A program made the position numbers and the translations under genes. Below are positions 1-7,070 of a DNA stretch of 23,511 nucleotides, piece by piece. This stretch comes from Clostridia bacterium. GTDB taxonomy: Bacteria > Bacillota > Clostridia > Christensenellales > Borkfalkiaceae. Under the pieces are notes generated by a model that worked only from the letters and a program-made list of their open reading frames with translations, did no database searches and had not been told where the DNA came from. How positions within the stretch are numbered: the first letter of the stretch is position 1; every line of letters starts with the position of its first letter. The stretch lies in NCBI GenBank assembly GCA_900769545.1, contig CAAGGZ010000004.1, forward strand, positions 1 to 23,511, given 5' to 3'.

Positions 1-49
1 AACAAACGAAGGTAATACAAGCTAAAAATGTCAACCATATTTTCTTCAT
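1..49 (-). CDS. N-terminus of a secreted or lipoprotein gene, cut by window edge
   Basis: An ATG at 49 opens a frame that runs off the window. The 16 visible residues are MKKIWLTFLACITFVC: two lysines followed by a hydrophobic stretch, the start of a signal peptide. The final Cys could be a lipobox cysteine, but its context is cut off. A strong AAGGAG (58-63 on the plus strand, read as CTCCTT) sits 8 nt upstream of the ATG and overlaps the end of the preceding gene, whose TAA is at 55-57. This is therefore the next gene of operon A and probably translationally coupled. Nothing can be said about its function beyond export. Confidence 0.6.
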   Translation of the reverse strand, partial: MKKIWLTFLACITFVC

Positions 50-54
50 TGTTA

Positions 55-1470
55 TTACTCCTTATAGGGTAAAATAATCACGCCGTCACCGCTGTATAAG
101 CTGACTTCCAGCTTATTGTTTTCCAACGCAACGGTTTTCCATTTTCCGTTTTGATAAACGTCGGCAACGTTATATTTTTCATCAAAAGTCAATACCGTAA
201 GCTGTTTTTCCTTTTTATATCTCTTAGGATAACGTTTGGTGTCGGTTACATTGACTGCGCAATACATATATTGTTCTTTTTTCTTATCGTACTGTTCTGT
301 AACGAGTACGATTTCTTTATCCGTTTTTACGTCCGTAACTTGCGACAGCTCGCCGCCGCGCACCATTTCTATGAACGTTGGAGTCGTACAAAACGGAGTT
401 TTTACAAAGAATGCGTTGGAGCAATACGTAAACTCCCACAAAAGCGGCGCAAGCTCCGTTAATTCTTTATTGATTTTTTGCACGTGATACCACGTTTTGG
501 TCTTTTCCCCTTGACGTGTCATCAATGCTTTGCCGTCAATAAACATTTCCCCATCCGTTCGGTTCATTTGCTTCGTCCAATAGGTAAAGTAGGAATACTG
601 CTTTACGCCAAAGCTCATCAACACGTTCTTTTGATATTGCATTTCCCGTTCGTTGGGGAGCAAATGATGATGTTTATTGCGAATGTCCATCGCGAAGGAT
701 TGCATCACGATGTGCATTTCCACGCCGTATTTTTTACATACGCGCGCAACACATTCCAACCCTGCGAAATAATATCTGCCAATGTTCGCCTTATCGGCCG
801 ATTTGAAAAACGGATAGGTATCCATCATAATGTGGTTGGTACCCGTTTCTTCCAAGAACATCGACAAATAGTTCTCGTAAGCCTCAATCATATTTTTTCC
901 TTGAGGACAAATTTGGAATGCAAGCGCCGGAATAATCAACGGATTCAAATTACAATGCACGAAGATACTGCTATCCACCCTTCGAATCGATTGATAAATT
1001 TGTCCTATCGATTTTAAGAACGGATGAAAAGGCTCGTCTCTGAGCTGTAAACCGTAAAACCCTTCCTGATCCTTGTAATCCTTAATACAATTTCTGATGA
1101 AATCATCCAAATCCGCTTCGGTGGCGAATTTTTTATCCGCGCCGATGATCCCACCCTCTATCAAAGAGAGCTCGAAAATACGCACGTCTACGAGAATGAC
1201 CTTTTTCAAGCCCGCCTCTATGGCGCGCTCCATCGCCATTTTCGTTTCACTCTTTTCCCAGCCGTCGCCGTAATAAGGAGCGGTATATTGCAGGAACAAA
1301 ATATTGAAACCGCAATCTTTGTACTCCTTATACTTCTCGACCGTTCTAAAATCCTCTGTCGTGAAAACCGTATCGTCTATCTGCCACTTGCCTTCCGGCG
1401 GAGGAGAATACCCGTAAATGGGAAATACCCTACCGATATTCTCCTCGAAATATTTTTGATAAATACTCAT
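55..1470 (-). CDS. TIM-barrel glycoside hydrolase-like protein, copy 2 (operon A)
   Basis: This 471-residue protein has no signal peptide, so it is probably cytosolic. It is a clear paralogue of the product of 7071-8477: both share the block F-R-x-x-x-x-Y-K-E-Y-x-D-C-G-F-N near residues 41-56, the K-x-F-A-T-E-A block near 114-119, and G-F-Y-G-x-Q-L-x-D-E-P at 137-147. The D-E-P motif (145-147) at the end of a predicted beta strand resembles the acid/base position of clan GH-A enzymes. A second shared strand reads M-M-D-T-Y-P (215-220), where the paralogue has D-E-Y-P, so a possible second carboxylate is lost here. The family is not identified, and 'hydrolase' is inferred from fold-like motifs and context. 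The gene starts 4 nt after the permease stop, with AAAGGT upstream of the ATG. Confidence 0.7.
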   Translation of the reverse strand: MSIYQKYFEENIGRVFPIYGYSPPPEGKWQIDDTVFTTEDFRTVEKYKEYKDCGFNILFLQYTAPYYGDGWEKSETKMAMERAIEAGLKKVILVDVRIFELSLIEGGIIGADKKFATEADLDDFIRNCIKDYKDQEGFYGLQLRDEPFHPFLKSIGQIYQSIRRVDSSIFVHCNLNPLIIPALAFQICPQGKNMIEAYENYLSMFLEETGTNHIMMDTYPFFKSADKANIGRYYFAGLECVARVCKKYGVEMHIVMQSFAMDIRNKHHHLLPNEREMQYQKNVLMSFGVKQYSYFTYWTKQMNRTDGEMFIDGKALMTRQGEKTKTWYHVQKINKELTELAPLLWEFTYCSNAFFVKTPFCTTPTFIEMVRGGELSQVTDVKTDKEIVLVTEQYDKKKEQYMYCAVNVTDTKRYPKRYKKEKQLTVLTFDEKYNVADVYQNGKWKTVALENNKLEVSLYSGDGVIILPYKE

Positions 1471-1473
1471 AGA

Positions 1474-2355
1474 TTAACCTTTCAAGCCACCCGTCGTCAT
1501 ATTCGTCAAAATAAGGTTTTGCGTTGACGCGTAAAGAATGATAACGGGAATACAGGATATTACCGCCGCCGCAAAGTAAACGGGTTTTCCGCCTACTGCG
1601 AAATTATTACCGTTAAACAAATACATACCGTACGCCAAGTTGGGATAATCACGCATATACACCATGGAAATGGTATAGTTATTCCAAATACCGATGGCTT
1701 GCGTAATAGCAATCGCTACAAGACAAGGAATAATTTGCGGTATAATTACCCTCAAGAAAATTGTTATATTGCTTGCGCCGTCCATTTTTGCTGATTCGGA
1801 ATAGGAATTGCTAATCCCTTTAAAATATCCGTAAAATACGATAAAGGCAAAGTCAAAACCCGACGCCCACATCAACCAAATCGTAGAAGGATTGTTGATC
1901 ATATTCAAGGACATCGCCAGCTTATATGCGGCAGGGCCCGAACCGATAATGGGAATGGTGTTTGCAAAAATAACCACTGCATACAAGAATTTGCTACCAG
2001 GGAAACGGAATCTTGCCAACGCGTAAGCAAACAACGCACTCGAAGATACGTTTACGGTTACGTATACAAGCAAAATCCAAAGTGAATTGAACAGCATATC
2101 GAAATATTTGTATACCGTACCGCCCATACCTACCGATTGGAAGATTGTGAATACCTTATAATAGTTATCAAATGCCCATTCCTTGGGTAATGACAACGTA
2201 TCTCTTGCAAATTCTCTATAAGGCTTTAAGGAGTTTAATAATGTCCAAATAATGGGATACAAATACAGAATCGAAAACACTGTAAACAACACGAAAAAGC
2301 ATATATAAATGACTTTGTCGCGCGTCGGAACATGTTTAAATTTAAGTTTATCCAT
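1474..2355 (-). CDS. ABC sugar transporter permease, MalG/LplC type
   Basis: This is a 293-residue inner-membrane permease with about six hydrophobic segments, beginning I-C-F-F-V-L-F-T near residue 15. The cytoplasmic EAA loop is visible as E-S-A-K-M-D-G-A-S-N-x-x-I-F-x-x-V-I-I-P, the site that docks the ATPase. It belongs to the CUT1 group that imports oligosaccharides. The start is set at the ATG at 2353-2355, because GGAGG lies 7 nt upstream. The longer frame starting at 2403 would run into the preceding gene and add an Arg-rich tail unlike the family. Only 1 nt separates it from the stop of the partner permease, so the two are surely co-translated. No ATP-binding subunit is encoded in the window; a shared MsmX-type ATPase elsewhere is the usual arrangement. 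Confidence 0.93.
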   Translation of the reverse strand: MDKLKFKHVPTRDKVIYICFFVLFTVFSILYLYPIIWTLLNSLKPYREFARDTLSLPKEWAFDNYYKVFTIFQSVGMGGTVYKYFDMLFNSLWILLVYVTVNVSSSALFAYALARFRFPGSKFLYAVVIFANTIPIIGSGPAAYKLAMSLNMINNPSTIWLMWASGFDFAFIVFYGYFKGISNSYSESAKMDGASNITIFLRVIIPQIIPCLVAIAITQAIGIWNNYTISMVYMRDYPNLAYGMYLFNGNNFAVGGKPVYFAAAVISCIPVIILYASTQNLILTNMTTGGLKG

Positions 2356-2356
2356 A

Positions 2357-3310
2357 TTATACCTCCACGTTCTCCGACATCTTTTCCAACGTCGCCTTAC
2401 CAATCAACGCGACAGGAAGCGTCATCAACGTCAATACCAAACCAAGAGCCGCAGGATAACCGTAATTATTAGAAGAGCCTTCCGACAATTTATAAGTAAG
2501 GTTAAACAACTGGAACCCTATCGTTGACGTTTCGTAACCGCCCGTACCGTCTGTGAACAGGTATACGTTGTAGTCGCAGGTGAAAACACTGCACAACGCA
2601 AACGTGAGCAACGTACATATCGTAGACCAGATACAGGGAATTGCAATACGGAAAAGCTCCGTAAAGAAATTCGCGCCGTCCAATTCTGCCGATTCAAAAA
2701 GCTCCGTCGGCACACGGGTATACGCGCCCGTCAATACCGCGTTGTTCCCTACGATACCCATAACGGAACGTATCGTTAGCAAGGTAATAAATGCCGTATC
2801 TTCATGCCTTAACAGACCGTGTTTTAGCGCGCCGTTGGGCAAATCAACCCCTAATAATTTAACCAATTTCGTAATGGGACCTGAATAAGCTACCATTTCC
2901 TTGATAAGCAAAGTCCAAATGATTGCCCCCATCAAGCTGGGAATGATATAAATTATTCTGAATACGTAATGCCCTAAAATTTTTCTTGTCAATACGTACG
3001 TGGTTATGAGGGTAATGGGAAAGATTAACCCTTCCCCTACTATCCACAATGTAAACGAGCGCAATAACGATTTCCCCAAATTGATACCGAACATATCTTT
3101 ATCAACGAAACCGTTATACACCATTTTAAAATTCACCAAAGTGAATTCCCCAAGGTCGTTTTGGAATGCAAGCGCAATAGACGAAGCATTCACGAACAGC
3201 CAGAAAATTAAAAACTGTACGACGGGAAACAACACGAGCAAATAGGCAAATAAGAAGTCTCGTCGTTCCAACCTTGAATAATTCTTCTTGATATTATTTA
3301 AAAATTTCAT
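2357..3310 (-). CDS. ABC sugar transporter permease, MalF/LplB type
   Basis: This 317-residue multi-spanning membrane protein starts with a short basic cytoplasmic end (M-K-F-L-N-N-I-K-K-N) and a first hydrophobic span near residues 20-45. The EAA loop reads L-F-E-S-A-E-L-D-G-A-N-x-x-x-x-x-F-x-I-A-I-P in the second half. It pairs with the permease encoded 1 nt downstream and with the binding lipoprotein 5 nt upstream, forming the membrane pore of an oligosaccharide importer. The organisation binding protein-permease-permease without an ATPase matches the Bacillus lplABC type. The ribosome binding site is weak (GGGTTGA overlapping the end of the previous gene), which suggests translational coupling. 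Confidence 0.93.
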   Translation of the reverse strand: MKFLNNIKKNYSRLERRDFLFAYLLVLFPVVQFLIFWLFVNASSIALAFQNDLGEFTLVNFKMVYNGFVDKDMFGINLGKSLLRSFTLWIVGEGLIFPITLITTYVLTRKILGHYVFRIIYIIPSLMGAIIWTLLIKEMVAYSGPITKLVKLLGVDLPNGALKHGLLRHEDTAFITLLTIRSVMGIVGNNAVLTGAYTRVPTELFESAELDGANFFTELFRIAIPCIWSTICTLLTFALCSVFTCDYNVYLFTDGTGGYETSTIGFQLFNLTYKLSEGSSNNYGYPAALGLVLTLMTLPVALIGKATLEKMSENVEV

Positions 3311-3315
3311 AAATA

Positions 3316-5037
3316 TTATTTCAACCCTGCAGTTTCTTTATATCTATCCCAGTTACTTACAATATTGTTCGCTTCGGAGTTCATCAAAGCGATTGCCGCC
3401 GTTTCATATACCGAAGGATCGCTGCCGTTCTTACCGCCGTCTACCGTATAGATAGTTGCCGGGCTCTTTTCAGCAATATAATCGGGAAGGTGAGATACCG
3501 TCGTGAAGAAAGACTGAAGATTCAACTGATCTCTATAACCGCGTGCGCCGCCGAAAGTAGAAATGAGTGAGAAATATTTATTTGCCGTTACTTTAGAAGC
3601 ATTACGTACAAATTTATAGTCGGACGACGTATTTTCCGCTGCGTAGTAAGGGCTGGAGCCGTTTGCCGTAGCAAGGAACGTACGACCGAAATCGTCACTG
3701 CTCATCATTCTCAAGAACAAGCTTGCAATATGCTTCTTAGGCGAGCCTTTCGTGATGTATGCAACGTGTTCAACACCTCTCGAGTAGGAAACGCCTCTTG
3801 CTCTTGCAACGTCTTGCGCGTCTGCTTCTGCAATGTCGATACCTTTTTCAGCTTTTACAGCTGCGATAATTTCGTCGATAGATTTATTTTCATCTACAAG
3901 GTCGATAATGTAGGACAACAATGCGTCACAGTCAGCGTTGCTCAAATTATAGGCCGTGCCTGCGCCGAACAATTTCGTACCGAGCGCCGACGTTACAGGG
4001 AAGTTCATGAAGTCAATATTATGCAATTCATCGGGATAATACATTTTTACTTCGTTCAACATCCAGTCGCCGTTAAACATAAATACTGCGCCGTCTTGAA
4101 TGTCGTCCATAATTTTTGCTTGCGCCTGGTCAACCGATTGGCTCAAGCTACCGGGAGCTGCAATATTCTGGTCGAATGCTCTATAAGCAACTTCCAACAT
4201 TTCCGAAATTTCAGGAGCGCGGTAAAGAGCCATACATTCTTCATCCGTCAAGTTCGTACCGTCGGTATCTTGGAAAGACCAGAACTTGTTGAAATAATCT
4301 GCGCTGTATTGCGCAAGCAACGTATAAAGGAATACTACGCCGTAACCGTTACCGCCGGAGATGTACGTGATGGGATACGTACCGCTGCTGATAGAGTTAC
4401 CAATACCGTTATAACCGCAGTAAATCTTATCGAAGCAATCGAACATTTCGTTCGTCGTATTGGGAATTTCAAGACCGTATTGCGCCAATTTCTCCGTATT
4501 TACAACCAAGCCGCCCGAGCTCTGCGCCCAACAGTAAGCGTATTGTTTGCCAGTGGAATCGGTCATATAAGGAATTACGTCGTCAGAAACCTTATCCGCA
4601 ACGTTCTTACCTTCTTCCGTACCGTCATAAGCGATAGCAGATTTATTGTAAACGCTGTCCGTAAGGTCTTCAACCAAAACGCCGTAATCGCCCGCTTCGC
4701 CTACCTTATCAGGCGTAATACCGCTGGTAATATACAAGTCAACGTTAATTTGATCATAACCAAGCGCCAATTCTTTTACAACTGTATCGTCCTTAATGGA
4801 GTTGTCAGGCGTCAAAATTTTTACTTTGTAGCCTTCCGCTGCATAAGCTGCTTCGAATTTGTTTTCCAATTCGTAAAGCCAGTCCGTACCAAACCCTGCT
4901 CTTCTACACTTGATGGTAATGGTATTTTCGTCAGCGGGTTCCGTGTTACCGCCGCCGCTGCCGCCACAAGCGGTCAAACCGCCGAATGCCAACAAAGCGC
5001 TCATCAGCATAGAAATTGTTTTTGTGCTTCTTTTCAT
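3316..5037 (-). CDS. ABC transporter sugar-binding lipoprotein
   Basis: This 573-residue lipoprotein is the extracytoplasmic capture subunit of the importer encoded next to it. Its signal peptide is M-K-R-S-T-K followed by a hydrophobic core and the lipobox L-T-A-C, with the lipidated Cys at about residue 24, then a flexible G-G-S-G-G-G linker. The mature part looks like a family 1 extracellular solute-binding protein: it has aromatic-rich stretches and a central F-N-G-D-W-M-L-N-E block typical of the family. It is longer than the usual 400-450 residues, as in LplA-like proteins that bind larger pectic oligosaccharides. The start is taken as the ATG at 5035-5037, preceded by AAGGAGG at 8 nt. 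The upstream in-frame start at 5061 would add eight residues before the signal peptide and has no such site. Confidence 0.92.
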   Translation of the reverse strand: MKRSTKTISMLMSALLAFGGLTACGGSGGGNTEPADENTITIKCRRAGFGTDWLYELENKFEAAYAAEGYKVKILTPDNSIKDDTVVKELALGYDQINVDLYITSGITPDKVGEAGDYGVLVEDLTDSVYNKSAIAYDGTEEGKNVADKVSDDVIPYMTDSTGKQYAYCWAQSSGGLVVNTEKLAQYGLEIPNTTNEMFDCFDKIYCGYNGIGNSISSGTYPITYISGGNGYGVVFLYTLLAQYSADYFNKFWSFQDTDGTNLTDEECMALYRAPEISEMLEVAYRAFDQNIAAPGSLSQSVDQAQAKIMDDIQDGAVFMFNGDWMLNEVKMYYPDELHNIDFMNFPVTSALGTKLFGAGTAYNLSNADCDALLSYIIDLVDENKSIDEIIAAVKAEKGIDIAEADAQDVARARGVSYSRGVEHVAYITKGSPKKHIASLFLRMMSSDDFGRTFLATANGSSPYYAAENTSSDYKFVRNASKVTANKYFSLISTFGGARGYRDQLNLQSFFTTVSHLPDYIAEKSPATIYTVDGGKNGSDPSVYETAAIALMNSEANNIVSNWDRYKETAGLK

Positions 5038-5045
5038 ACTAATAT

Positions 5046-5090
5046 CCTCCTTAGATATCAATTATTTTTCTTTTATTTATTTCACGTCAA
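5046..5090 (-). promoter_or_regulatory. Possible internal promoter and strong RBS for the binding-protein gene
   Basis: On the minus strand TTGACG (5085-5090) is followed after 18 nt by AATAAT (5061-5066), five of six matches to the -10 consensus. A transcript would start near 5054, just before the AAGGAGG (5046-5052) of the binding-protein gene. An inverted pair GGTTTC/GAAACC with a loop of about 22 nt lies just upstream. The 91-nt gap is one of the two largest in operon A, which fits a booster promoter giving extra binding protein. This is inferred from sequence only. Confidence 0.35.
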
Positions 5091-5128
5091 AGGTTTCCCT
5101 TCAAGGTTATTTTTTCTTTTGAAACCTA

Positions 5129-5506
5129 TTATGTTAACATAATATTTTCTATCGCCTGAAAATCCTCGTCCGTCAAACCTACGTCCGTTCTCAAATAATT
5201 CTTGATTGCCGACGAAAGCTTCCCGTCACCCGTTCCGTAGCAGTGCATCAGCCCTTTATACAGTAAGCCGATGGCAACGTAATTATCCGATACGGTAACA
5301 TAACCGTCGTCATTGAAATAGTAATTGCCGTTTTCATCGGTTAAACTCAAATACGTTTGATAAATCGCAGGCGTACAATCAATGGTTTCGCCGTTATGCT
5401 TATGTAATTGAATTTTATTTTCCACCACCGTGTTCTCTCCTCCGCAAGCCGCAAAAGCGCAAATTGAGGCGCAGACCGTCGCTAAAAGTAATGAAAGTTT
5501 TTTCAA
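5129..5506 (-). CDS. Small putative lipoprotein of unknown function (TTG start)
   Basis: This is a 125-residue protein with an N-terminal M-K-K, a hydrophobic core and the lipobox F-A-A-C, with lipidated Cys at about residue 21, followed by G-G-E-N. The mature domain of about 100 residues is acidic. It contains D-E-N-G-N-Y-Y-F-N-D-D-G-Y, a turn-rich Asp/Asn stretch that could bind a metal, and ends with a helical L-T-D-E-D-F-x-A-I-E-N-I. I do not recognise a family. The start codon is TTG (5504-5506), with AAGGAAG about 5 nt upstream. The gene lies between the rhamnosidase-like gene and the transporter genes of operon A, so a role at the cell surface in sugar capture or as a transporter accessory is possible but unproven. 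Confidence 0.7.
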   Translation of the reverse strand: MKKLSLLLATVCASICAFAACGGENTVVENKIQLHKHNGETIDCTPAIYQTYLSLTDENGNYYFNDDGYVTVSDNYVAIGLLYKGLMHCYGTGDGKLSSAIKNYLRTDVGLTDEDFQAIENIMLT

Positions 5507-5550
5507 TTATACTTCCTTCCTTACGTGTTACCAAGCCACCTTCCGATAAA

Positions 5551-5598
5551 GATTTTTTCCTTGTGTTGGCACAAGGAAGCCCCATGGGGCTGATTTTT
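5551..5598. repeat. Double hairpin flanked by 7-bp direct repeats
   Basis: Two adjacent perfect inverted repeats lie in the 105-nt gap between the rhamnosidase-like gene and the small lipoprotein. The first is a 9-bp stem TTCCTTGTG/CACAAGGAA with a TTGG loop (5557-5578). The second is the 14-bp palindrome AGCCCCATGGGGCT (5578-5591). GATTTTT occurs on both sides (5551-5557 and 5592-5598). On the minus strand the hairpins are followed by A, not T, so they are poor terminators. They may stabilise or separate parts of the operon mRNA, or be a tiny inserted element. Confidence 0.6.
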
Positions 5599-5611
5599 GA
5601 ACGGGAATACT

Positions 5612-7045
5612 TTACGATTCGCAGTTTTCCTTGATAAACTTCGCAACGCCTGCCGACCAGCCGTGACAAAGACTATGTCTAAAGCCCACGTAACAATGCG
5701 CGCCGTGGTCGCCGTGAATGTCTTCCTTGGTATCGTCAAGCTCATCAATTCGCCCAGAGCCTTCCAACCAATCCATATGGAAATCTTCCCAGAACGTCGT
5801 TGCGCCTCTGTCGAGCATCGCTCCGTAATATTCTTTCATCAGTTCGATTGCAAGCGCTTTATCACGGGAAGCGATTGCCGTCAACACATAGTAGCTCATA
5901 AACGTCGAGAACCCTTTCGCTCTGCCGTCAATCAGTTTTGCGTATTCCGCATCCGTAAGCTCGCCCGTGGCGAAATATTTCAAAGCAATTACCTGCTTTT
6001 TCTCCTGCGGCTCTATGGGCTGCAACAAAATCTTTCTCTTGATTTTCAACACCTTTTCCGTGGATAAATCAAATGCAGTAAGCAGCTCTGTTGCGGCGTT
6101 CATTGCCATTAGGAATATCGCGCGCACGCCGACAAGCTCGTCTGCCGAATCCTTCGTAGGCCAATCGACTATATAGCGAATTTCCCTGTTCAAATCCCCT
6201 TTCCCGTCCACCAAACCGTCCATCTGGTCAAGTAATTTAACGAGGTAATTCAAATGCTTCTTAATGTAATTTTTACAGCCAAACTCCTTATAGTGGTCGG
6301 CAAGAATGATAATCCACCACATGGAATATGTATAAATGGCGTTCATATACTTTGGCAACGGCGATATTTTTTTCACCAAATCCAACGTCCTTTCCACAAC
6401 CGAAACTCTGCCGTAGATTGCGCTCAACGCCATAACTTCGGGGGCTAAATCCCCTGCCCAAGCGAGTCTATCACGCTTGATGCCGTCCCAAATATATCCG
6501 TTGGAAGAGCACAAGTCTACCGTACGCTTAGCCGTTTCAAAGATTTCCTTAATGCGCTCGTCTTTGCCCTGATAGGTATACACGGGTTTTCTGGAATAGA
6601 TATTGTTTTCGCAAAAGATATTTTTGAAATAAATATACTTTCCGCCTTCCAAAATATCTATACGAACAAAACGGAAACCCGTTTGCCCAACCGTCACGTC
6701 GGAATATCCCAAAAGCACCGTTTCAAAATCGCGAGGGCTGTGTGCGTTTTGCGCATTTTTTTCACCGAGTTCAGCGTTTACTTCCCCCAAGCTTTCCCCA
6801 AAACGAATTCTTACTTTGCACGCAGTTTGGTATATCCAATTCGTGATTAAACGAACGCCGCCGTGCATTTCTTTCCCGAAATCCAGAACAATAAATGCGC
6901 CAAGTCCTTCCAACTTCGCATATTGCGTCCACTCGTTCACATTGTAATTGATCGTAGCGTATAAGCCCTTATGAATCAGAAGCGTATCCAAATAATCTGC
7001 TTTGTCAGACGCTACAACTCTTGTTGGTAATAAATATTCTCGCAT
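5612..7045 (-). CDS. Compact alpha-L-rhamnosidase-like protein (GH78 type)
   Basis: This 477-residue protein without a signal peptide probably acts in the cytosol to remove alpha-L-rhamnose from imported oligosaccharides. Residues 48-68 contain V-L-D-F-G-K-E-M-H-G-G-V-R-L, the beta-sandwich signature that precedes the catalytic domain in GH78. The six-hairpin domain opens with D-G-I-K-R-D-R-L-A-W-A-G-D (187-199), equivalent to the D-x-x-x-R-x-R-x-x-W-x-G-D acidic motif. F-W-E-D at about 419-422 and H-S-L-C-H-G-W at about 457-463 correspond to the late catalytic-base and substrate regions. It is about half the length of typical GH78 enzymes (800-1000), lacking most accessory sandwiches. The usual general-acid Glu in the first motif is Asp here, so activity or linkage may differ. 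It sits in the middle of operon A, 25 nt after the upstream gene. Confidence 0.8.
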   Translation of the reverse strand: MREYLLPTRVVASDKADYLDTLLIHKGLYATINYNVNEWTQYAKLEGLGAFIVLDFGKEMHGGVRLITNWIYQTACKVRIRFGESLGEVNAELGEKNAQNAHSPRDFETVLLGYSDVTVGQTGFRFVRIDILEGGKYIYFKNIFCENNIYSRKPVYTYQGKDERIKEIFETAKRTVDLCSSNGYIWDGIKRDRLAWAGDLAPEVMALSAIYGRVSVVERTLDLVKKISPLPKYMNAIYTYSMWWIIILADHYKEFGCKNYIKKHLNYLVKLLDQMDGLVDGKGDLNREIRYIVDWPTKDSADELVGVRAIFLMAMNAATELLTAFDLSTEKVLKIKRKILLQPIEPQEKKQVIALKYFATGELTDAEYAKLIDGRAKGFSTFMSYYVLTAIASRDKALAIELMKEYYGAMLDRGATTFWEDFHMDWLEGSGRIDELDDTKEDIHGDHGAHCYVGFRHSLCHGWSAGVAKFIKENCES

Positions 7046-7070
7046 AATATTCCCTCTCGTTCACTTTTTC

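Noticed and set aside
2356..2403. Longer N-terminus for the MalG-type permease starting at 2403
   Set aside because: It would overlap the preceding gene and add an Arg-rich tail. The GGAGG site clearly serves the ATG at 2355.
3730..5142. Open frame of 470 codons on the plus strand, antisense to the binding-protein gene
   Set aside because: It mirrors the codon pattern of the true gene and has no ribosome binding site. It is rich in Val/Arg/Phe without any domain motif.
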